Origin: Pseudomonadota bacterium
GTDB taxonomy: Bacteria; Cyanobacteriota; Vampirovibrionia; LMEP-6097
DNA length: 6,421 bases
Direction of reading: 5' to 3'
NCBI GenBank assembly: GCA_009924885.1
Contig: RFQS01000127.1
Span: 1 to 6,421 of the forward strand
In this document: positions 1-5,146 of the stretch, one piece after another
How positions within the stretch are numbered: the stretch's first letter is position 1
How the letters are laid out: each line of letters opens with the position of its first letter
The notes under the pieces: model-generated
The model's input: the letters and a program-made list of their open reading frames with translations, nothing else
Database searches by the model: none
Told to the model about the DNA's origin: nothing
Position numbers and translations under genes: made by a program

Positions 1-1632
1 AAGAAGGACTGAAGGAGCTTTATTATGCTTGCAGACCCAGAAGGCAGCCTTCCTAATATTACGGTTTGGCATCCCTGTTTCTAAAATCTCTTTATGCATC
101 ACTTTCGCTAGCTCATAGCCTGAATCTGAATAATAATAAGTCTGTAAGCCATCCATGGCACTATTCGTCGCTAAAGCATTTACATGCACTGAAACGAACA
201 TATTAGGAGAAATACTTTTAGAAATTTCGACCCTTTCAGCTAACGATAAAAATCTATCCTCAGATCTAGTCATAAAAACCTTTACTCCAGCCGTTTCTAA
301 CAAGGCTTTAGTTTTTTTAGCGATAGCTAAGGTTATGTCCTTTTCTGCATGCCCATCATAGAGAGCACCTGGATCATAGCCTCCATGACCTGCATCTAAA
401 ACGACTTTCTTTTCTAATTTTTCATGCACTGGCAGATCCGAGGGTAACCCTTCTTTTATAATCGTGTCGGAAGGGACAGTAGAAATAGGATCAGTCAAAG
501 CTGGCTTTAGAACATCATTAACAGCTGGCTTAGTAATTAAATCCTTCTTGTTAGTAGGGATGATGGTAAGCGTAAGTGTCTTTTTATCTACAGAGGTAGA
601 AATATCAGCATAAAGATTTTCATTTTTTAAATCAAAAACCACTCTAGTAACGGGCGTACCTAAAGTCGCTAAACCATACCTCATACCAGATACATACTGA
701 GTTGGTTTAAACTGATTCGCTCTTAAATTTTCATCAAAAACGATACCAACTAAATCAAGCACATAGCGTTCAGGTTTTTTTAAATAAAGAAATTTATAAT
801 CGATCTCTTTAGTAGACTCCACTATAAAAACAGTACCCTTATCTGCCTTATCTAAAAGGCTCATGGTGAGCAACTTTCCACCTTTAACTAAACTAATAGC
901 ATCTGCCTTATCTGAGTTTCCACCTACAATAATTAACTGTTTTTCATCAGCACTTATTTTAATTTCACGCTGCTCATACTCCTTAGCACCAGTAAGTACT
1001 ATGCGAGTAGTAGAGTTATTAAATTGGCTTACTTTAATAGATTCTGCACCATTAGTAGTATCTAACTTAAGGGCTGGATTCGCTAAAGCAGAACCAACGA
1101 TATCCACAACCAATCTAGCTGGATTATCTAAAACGAAAGAACGCACATTCAGTGGACGATCTGCCGTCAGATATAAGCTGCCCGTCTTAAGCTTAATATC
1201 AATAATCTTAGAGACTTCTACTTCTAAATTAAAGTAAATGCTCTGTCCAATATTATCAATCTTGACTTTATCAAGGAGTGCCTTATCTGTAGACTGAATC
1301 ACTACGCGCACCACGTCATTTTCAAACTGAGCTACTGTAACCTTATTAATCGCACCAGAGTCTAAATCAAAAATCTGCTTAGGACCCTTAAGCCGAGCAC
1401 CGTATATATCAAAGACCAAACGATCTGGGCTTGCATAAAGCTTTTTAGCAAATTTAATAGTAGAAAAAGAATTATGAGGAACCTTTAAAATACCATGCTT
1501 TAAAGTTACATTCTGTATAGAAATAACCTTATCCTCTGCCTGAGCGGTTAAAAAGCCTGTACTTAAAAATGTAAAAAACAATATAGCTATTAAGCCGAAT
1601 TTATTAAGGATCTTATTTTGTTTTAGGAGCAT
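1..1632 (-). other. N-acetylmuramoyl-L-alanine amidase module with three AMIN domains (AmiC-like, partial)
   Basis: This module hydrolyses the bond between MurNAc and L-Ala of peptidoglycan in the periplasm, usually at division septa. Numbered from GTG 2808, the Amidase_3 zinc ligands are H808 in VVLDAGHGGYDPG, E822 in HAEKDI and H875 in VSVHVNA. The catalytic Glu that normally follows the PxVLLE strand lies just past the left edge, so activity cannot be confirmed. Three AMIN domains each show the strand PxRxVxDxxG (SPDRLVFDIYG, NPARLVVDIVG, KPERYVLDLVG) and a following (T/V)R(I/V)V strand. AMIN domains bind peptidoglycan or the septum and place the enzyme there. If translated separately, ATG 1632 gives a 32-residue Sec signal peptide: MLLKQNK basic start, hydrophobic core, TAQA|ED cleavage. 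No good Shine-Dalgarno precedes that ATG; only a weak AGG lies about 16 nt upstream. Confidence 0.88.
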
Positions 1633-2808
1633 AGTTAATATTAGGGAACCTGTAATAAATATTATGACACTATATTGCATTGTGGCAAACAAACCATGTT
1701 TATCTGCAATAAATCCAAGCAATGGCATAGCAATAACAGCAAAGCCCCACGGCACCCCCATTATCAAACTACTTGCAAGAGAAGCCTTTTCTGGAATTAG
1801 ATTCTGGGCCATAGAGATAAGCTGAGCTTGAGTGAGATTAAGAATAAAACCTGCAATAAAAAGAATTAAAATATTCGAATTCTGAAAGAAAAGAAGAAAA
1901 AGTGGTGCTGATAATAATAAGCTGAGCAAAATAACTGTAAAATTTCCAAACCGTTTAATTAAATAAGGTCCAGCAAAGCTTCCTAAGGCTACAGAAACAA
2001 AAAATACAGTAGAGGCAAAGGCCCCTTTTTCTATGCTCCGATGAACATCATCAAAAAATAACTCTGGTAAAAAAGTATCAAAAGTAACGATTATTAAAGT
2101 CCGTGAAAAAGTAAAAACCACCAGTAGAATTAAAGTCCAGAACTTTAATTTAAAAAGGCTAAGCTTAAACCTTGGTACAGCCTTAGAACTGCTAATTTTA
2201 GAATCTCTAATAAATATAATCATTAGAATAGCCCCAAGGACACAACAAGGTATCGCAAAAGCCAAATTTTTATTCTGCGGTGGGCTGCCAATTAAAAAAT
2301 AAGCGAGTAGTGGACTTAAACCAGCTCCAAATGAGCCATAGAAGATGAACTTTGCAATAGCTTTCTGCTGCTCACTTTTATTAGCTAAAGCCCCAACATA
2401 AGCTACTGAAGCTGGATGGAATGCAGCATTTCCTATCGCCGCAATGGTTAAAAAGATCAGCATCTCGTTTAAAGACCTAACGAAAGGAATTAATGATATA
2501 AAAACACCGTTAAAGAAAGTGCCAAACACCATAAGGAATAAATCTTTCGTGAAAATACTGCTAGATTTTTCTAATAAAGAATCAGGTTTAAGATTTCGCT
2601 GCTTATCACTAAGCCAACCAAATACTGGCTGTAAAAAAAAACTCAAAAGAGCTGTATAAGTACTAAAAAAGCCTAACTGAGCTAAATTTAAACTAAAATC
2701 ACGCAGCATCAGCGGCATTATAGTCGGAACAAATTTCGCATAAATATCATTAGAGAAATGCGAAATGTTTAAAGCCCTTAAAGCCGATTTATTTTTTTCT
2801 GAAGACAC
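1..2808 (-). CDS. MFS transporter fused in frame to AMIN/Amidase_3 cell-wall amidase (partial, C-terminus off left edge)
   Basis: One open frame of 936 codons runs from a GTG at 2808 to the left edge with no stop. Order by residue: MFS transporter about 1-395, hydrophobic signal-like segment about 401-418 ending in TAQA (421-424), three AMIN domains (about 429-529, 532-630, 637-752), Pro/Thr-rich linker (753-800), and Amidase_3 (801 onward). An in-frame TAA lies at 2832-2830, so the start must be downstream of it. GTG 2808 is the only usual start codon before the first helix, with AAGGA (2826-2822) 13 nt upstream, a rather long spacing. Topology fits one chain: a 12-helix carrier ends inside the cell, a Lys-rich loop follows, and the extra segment would carry the AMIN/amidase part out to the wall. 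The alternative is two proteins, the second starting at ATG 1632 inside the same frame. A missing stop through sequencing error is possible, since a one-base shift near the end of the last helix would expose nearby TAA codons. The open frame is certain; a single product is inference. Confidence 0.8.
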   Translation of the reverse strand, partial: MSSEKNKSALRALNISHFSNDIYAKFVPTIMPLMLRDFSLNLAQLGFFSTYTALLSFFLQPVFGWLSDKQRNLKPDSLLEKSSSIFTKDLFLMVFGTFFNGVFISLIPFVRSLNEMLIFLTIAAIGNAAFHPASVAYVGALANKSEQQKAIAKFIFYGSFGAGLSPLLAYFLIGSPPQNKNLAFAIPCCVLGAILMIIFIRDSKISSSKAVPRFKLSLFKLKFWTLILLVVFTFSRTLIIVTFDTFLPELFFDDVHRSIEKGAFASTVFFVSVALGSFAGPYLIKRFGNFTVILLSLLLSAPLFLLFFQNSNILILFIAGFILNLTQAQLISMAQNLIPEKASLASSLIMGVPWGFAVIAMPLLGFIADKHGLFATMQYSVIIFITGSLILTMLLKQNKILNKFGLIAILFFTFLSTGFLTAQAEDKVISIQNVTLKHGILKVPHNSFSTIKFAKKLYASPDRLVFDIYGARLKGPKQIFDLDSGAINKVTVAQFENDVVRVVIQSTDKALLDKVKIDNIGQSIYFNLEVEVSKIIDIKLKTGSLYLTADRPLNVRSFVLDNPARLVVDIVGSALANPALKLDTTNGAESIKVSQFNNSTTRIVLTGAKEYEQREIKISADEKQLIIVGGNSDKADAISLVKGGKLLTMSLLDKADKGTVFIVESTKEIDYKFLYLKKPERYVLDLVGIVFDENLRANQFKPTQYVSGMRYGLATLGTPVTRVVFDLKNENLYADISTSVDKKTLTLTIIPTNKKDLITKPAVNDVLKPALTDPISTVPSDTIIKEGLPSDLPVHEKLEKKVVLDAGHGGYDPGALYDGHAEKDITLAIAKKTKALLETAGVKVFMTRSEDRFLSLAERVEISKSISPNMFVSVHVNALATNSAMDGLQTYYYSDSGYELAKVMHKEILETGMPNRNIRKAAFWVCKHNKAPSVLL
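1621..2808 (-). other. MFS transporter module, fosmidomycin-resistance (FSR)-like
   Basis: This is the N-terminal module, about 396 residues, the normal length of a complete 12-helix major facilitator protein. After a short polar N-terminus, helix 1 begins with HFSNDIY (17-23) followed by P28 and P32, the HF..D.Y...PxxxPL pattern typical of FSR-type carriers. QPVFGWLSDK (60-69) is the family motif A loop after helix 2, followed by a polar loop (70-89) somewhat longer than usual. GNAAFHPAS (126-134) holds the FHP signature of the FSR group. The second half repeats the pattern, with GFIADK near the last loop. The last helix begins around MQYSV (377 onward). FSR-type members are proton-driven exporters of small phosphonate drugs. 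The substrate here cannot be read from sequence. The attached amidase allows the idea of a wall-fragment carrier, as AmpG (also MFS) is in Gram-negatives, but this module does not look like AmpG. Confidence 0.85.
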
Positions 2809-2856
2809 TAATAAGATTCTATCCTTTTCTTATATGCTTGCTATTATTATTTCTCT
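2809..2856. promoter_or_regulatory. 48-bp divergent intergenic spacer with possible argC promoter
   Basis: This spacer separates two divergent GTG start codons (2808 on the minus strand, 2857 on the plus strand), so both promoters must lie in it or inside the neighbouring genes. On the plus strand two overlapping TATTAT boxes (2842-2847 and 2845-2850) resemble a -10 element. If used, transcription would begin at or within a few bases of the argC GTG, giving a leaderless mRNA. No purine-rich ribosome site precedes argC, which agrees with this. No convincing -35 box is seen at the right distance. On the minus strand the only clear signal is AAGGA at 2826-2822. No ARG-box-like operator was recognised. 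Confidence 0.3.
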
Positions 2857-3954
2857 GTGAGAATAGCGATATTAGGTAGTACTGGGTATACTGGAGTTAA
2901 GCTCATAGAGCTGCTTCTAGATCATCCTTTTGCTGAAATTGTTTTTATTAGCAGTGAGCAATACCAAGATAAAAAATTCTCAGAAGTCTATCCCGCCTTT
3001 ATAAATATTTTTGATCAAACCTGCCTTAGTACGGATGAATTAATTAAAAATACTGAAAAATATAAACCTGAGGTAATTTTCTTTGCCACACCAAATGGCA
3101 TAGCCCTAGAGCATGCACATATCTTTATAGAAAAAGGAATTCATGTCATCGACTTAAGTGCAGACTATAGATTCAAAGATCTTGAAACTCATTTTAAATA
3201 CTACGCCATAGAGAGAAATAACCCCCAAGACCTGTCCCTAAATAAGTTAGCGACCTATGGACTCTGTGAATCTTATTCACCAGAAAAAAAACTTGAACTA
3301 TCTTCTAAAAAAGCTCAACTAATTGCAAACCCTGGCTGTTACACTACTGCAAGTATACTCTCTGTACTACCATTAATCGCTCTCCACCAGAAGAATAAAG
3401 ATATTTTAGATTTATCTAGCTTTATCATAGATGCTAAATCTGGGGTAAGCGGTGCTGGACGAAAAGCCTCTACAGCACACCTATTTACCGAAGTTAATGA
3501 AAGTTTTAAACCCTATAATTTAGCTCACAAACATAGACATACTCCAGAATTAGAAGAATTTTTTAGTCTTTACAGTAGCGATAATATTAAATTAACTTTT
3601 TCACCTCACCTAATCCCTATTACCAGTGGGCTTTTAGCGACCTCCTACCTGAAATTCAAACAGAAACCTAATCAACCAGAAAGCTTTCTAAGAGATACTT
3701 ATATAAATTTCTACAAAGATAGTCATTTCATCAGGATCTTACCTGAGGGTGAATATCCTAATACTAAATGGGCTTGTGGCACGAATAATGCCTTCATTCA
3801 GATCGACTACGACCCTATCAGCGAGAGCATCATAGCCACCTGTGCAATAGACAATACTATTAAAGGTGCTAGCGGGCAAGCGATTCAAAATATGAATATT
3901 TTATTTGGATTAGAAGAAAATCTTGGATTAAATTTAAAACCTAGAATAATTTAA
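2857..3954 (+). CDS. argC: N-acetyl-gamma-glutamyl-phosphate reductase
   Basis: This enzyme makes N-acetyl-L-glutamate 5-semialdehyde from N-acetyl-gamma-glutamyl phosphate with NADPH, the third step of arginine synthesis, in the cytoplasm. The protein has 365 residues, slightly above the usual 340-350 of the long (type 1) form, and is complete. The NADP-binding Rossmann loop is GSTGYTG (7-13). FFATPNGIA (75-83) and VIDLSADYRF (97-106) are family strands. The active-site cysteine is C161 in NPGCYTT. DAKSGVSGAGRKAS (192-205) and HKHRHTPE (224-231) supply substrate-binding residues, including the catalytic His of the HRH motif. The C-terminal DNTIKGASGQAIQNMN (332-347) is the hallmark cofactor-contact segment. 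The start is GTG, fixed because the Rossmann strand MRIAILG begins immediately. No other arg gene is adjacent, so it appears to be a single-gene unit here. All key residues are present. Confidence 0.96.
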   Translation: MRIAILGSTGYTGVKLIELLLDHPFAEIVFISSEQYQDKKFSEVYPAFINIFDQTCLSTDELIKNTEKYKPEVIFFATPNGIALEHAHIFIEKGIHVIDLSADYRFKDLETHFKYYAIERNNPQDLSLNKLATYGLCESYSPEKKLELSSKKAQLIANPGCYTTASILSVLPLIALHQKNKDILDLSSFIIDAKSGVSGAGRKASTAHLFTEVNESFKPYNLAHKHRHTPELEEFFSLYSSDNIKLTFSPHLIPITSGLLATSYLKFKQKPNQPESFLRDTYINFYKDSHFIRILPEGEYPNTKWACGTNNAFIQIDYDPISESIIATCAIDNTIKGASGQAIQNMNILFGLEENLGLNLKPRII

Positions 3955-4089
3955 GAAATATTATTAAAAAGATGATTCCCATAACCAAAGCTTAAAGTAT
4001 TTTAGTTACTATGAACATAGGTATTTTAGTGTTTCCACACTTGCCACAGTTTTTTTGAGATCTTGGTCTCCTCCTAATTTTTCTAAATA
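3955..4089. other. Intergenic spacer between argC and the repeat-protein gene
   Basis: This 135-bp non-coding stretch on the plus strand contains a 10-bp direct repeat and a weak hairpin (annotated separately). A purine-rich GGAGGA on the minus strand (4075-4070) lies in a frame that reads as plausible protein down to a TAG at 4011-4009. No ribosome site precedes the ATG at 4090; the sequence there (CTCCTCC) is the complement of one. No convincing -35/-10 pair was found for the downstream gene. Confidence 0.5.
3997..4030 (+). repeat. 10-bp direct repeat flanking a small hairpin
   Basis: GTATTTTAGT occurs exactly at 3997-4006 and again at 4021-4030, a 24-bp period. Between and overlapping the copies, TACTAT (4007-4012) can pair with ATAGGTA (4017-4023, one bulged G) around a GAAC loop, followed by TTTT. 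It starts 52 bp after the argC stop and could act as a weak intrinsic terminator for argC, or the paired repeats could be a binding site upstream of the next gene. The stem is short and AT-rich, so either role is tentative. Confidence 0.3.
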
Positions 4090-5112
4090 ATGAATAATCA
4101 AGAACATCAATTTAATATGGATAACACTGCTGATAATTTTACAGTAGTAGATATTACTGGAGTAAAAGCAAAATCTAGTAGTTCTATAAAACAAGAATCT
4201 AAAAATCCAAAAAGCAAGCAATCATATTTCGAGGAAGATATAGAGCTGAGTTTAATTGATTCAGCTTTCAGTAATATATTTGAATCAGCAAGACCATGGA
4301 AAAATTATTTTATTATTCAATCACATCTTTTCAAGGAAGAGGAGCTTGCATGCTGCTTTGATTTAGCGGAAAATTTCATTAAAAATAGACATAGCTTAGC
4401 TTTAAAATTAATCATCATTAATCGCCTAGAAGCCTACAAGAGCTTAGATTACGAAATTACAGCTATCTCTAAATTAACAGCAGAAATATTACGAAATTTA
4501 GATGCGCAGCTCAGTATAGATGATCATTTAAACTCCTTTGGACATAAGTTTTCACAGATATGTTTTGAAAATATTTTTTATCGAGATCTCAAGGATTTTG
4601 AGTTTAGTGCTTTAAGTAAGATCGACATAGATGAATCATTACAAGTAAAAATCAGACAAGAAGTATTCGCTGAGAATCGTTATCAAGATTCATTCACATT
4701 AACCATAGATCATAATTCAGATAAACCAGCTTATCCTCAAAAGAAAAAACGCTTCGATTTTATTATTATAGAAACTGAAAAAACTGATTTAGACTTTGGT
4801 ACTAAATTTAAGCTTAAGTGCTTTGAGACTGAATTTACAGACTATATCAAAAATAATGCATTACTCTTAAATGAACAAGAGCTAAATAGCTGCGAGGAAT
4901 TAGCTAAAGAGTTCATCAAATGCCGTCATGAAAATAATTATCAGAATCTATTTAACTTACTTAACATCAAAAAAGCAGCTGGGGAGCATCTTTCATCCAT
5001 AATCTGTGCTCTTATAGATATTTTTGCTAAATTAGACCTTAAACTCAAAGAAGCTAAACACTTAAGCCATGACCTTTCTACAGTTATACAAGACTATCAA
5101 AAACACAACTAG
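4090..5112 (+). CDS. Hypothetical soluble protein with two copies of an ELxxC-LAxxFIKxRH helical repeat
   Basis: I do not recognise a family. The protein has 340 residues with no signal peptide or membrane segment, so it is probably cytoplasmic. Residues 1-45 are polar and probably disordered (a run of Ser, then Lys-rich). Two stretches align to each other: about 75-157 and 254-333, offset 179 residues. Shared positions include E85/E264, L86/L265, C89/C268, L92-A93/L271-A272, F96-I97-K98/F275-I276-K277, R100-H101/R279-H280, then L137-D138/L315-D316 and H146-L147/H324-L325. Both look helical. The linker (about 160-250) is mixed, with a strand-like FDFIIIE at 222-228. ATG 4090 is the first start in frame and lacks a ribosome site; M10 (4117) is an alternative. 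Composition and codon use resemble the neighbours, so recent transfer is not suggested. A probable terminator follows at 5121. It is likely a real gene, given the length and repeat conservation. Confidence 0.8.
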   Translation: MNNQEHQFNMDNTADNFTVVDITGVKAKSSSSIKQESKNPKSKQSYFEEDIELSLIDSAFSNIFESARPWKNYFIIQSHLFKEEELACCFDLAENFIKNRHSLALKLIIINRLEAYKSLDYEITAISKLTAEILRNLDAQLSIDDHLNSFGHKFSQICFENIFYRDLKDFEFSALSKIDIDESLQVKIRQEVFAENRYQDSFTLTIDHNSDKPAYPQKKKRFDFIIIETEKTDLDFGTKFKLKCFETEFTDYIKNNALLLNEQELNSCEELAKEFIKCRHENNYQNLFNLLNIKKAAGEHLSSIICALIDIFAKLDLKLKEAKHLSHDLSTVIQDYQKHN

Positions 5113-5120
5113 GCACTGTG

Positions 5121-5146
5121 TAGCGGTCTCTGCTAATTATTTTTTC
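5121..5146 (+). terminator. Probable Rho-independent terminator for the repeat-protein gene
   Basis: TAGCGG (5121-5126) pairs with CTGCTA (5130-5135), five Watson-Crick pairs and one G-U, around a TCT loop. ATTATTTTTT follows directly (5136-5145). It starts 8 bp after the stop at 5112 and reaches into the last codons of the convergent protease gene. In the opposite direction the stem has an A-C mismatch and no T-tract, so it should stop only rightward transcription. Confidence 0.55.

Noticed and set aside
155..361. Plus-strand open frame of 68 codons
   Set aside because: It is antisense to the Amidase_3 catalytic domain, which explains the open frame.
841..913. ATCTGCCTTATCT repeated at 841-853 and 901-913
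   Set aside because: Both copies encode an in-frame Asp-Lys-Ala-Asp in the AMIN region. A short coding coincidence is enough to explain it, and no wider repeat surrounds the copies.
863..1237. Plus-strand open frame of 124 codons
   Set aside because: It lies wholly antisense to the AMIN domains, whose minus-strand translation has clear family motifs; it has no recognisable domain.
2444..2659. Plus-strand open frame of 71 codons
   Set aside because: It is antisense to the transporter helices; its Lys/Ser-rich product looks like a shadow of hydrophobic coding sequence.
1..2808. Transporter-amidase frame as a selenocysteine or stop-recoding case
   Set aside because: No in-frame TGA, TAG or TAA was found in the translated blocks, so no recoding is needed to explain the open frame.
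2842..2850. Plus-strand TATTAT as a confident promoter
   Set aside because: There is no -35 partner at 16-18 bp and the region is AT-rich, so it is kept only as a low-confidence suggestion.
4009..4221. Minus-strand open frame of 70 codons taken as a full gene
   Set aside because: Its N-terminal part is antisense to the 4090 gene and reads as an aromatic-rich shadow. Only the short tail in the spacer looked protein-like and is reported as a possible remnant.
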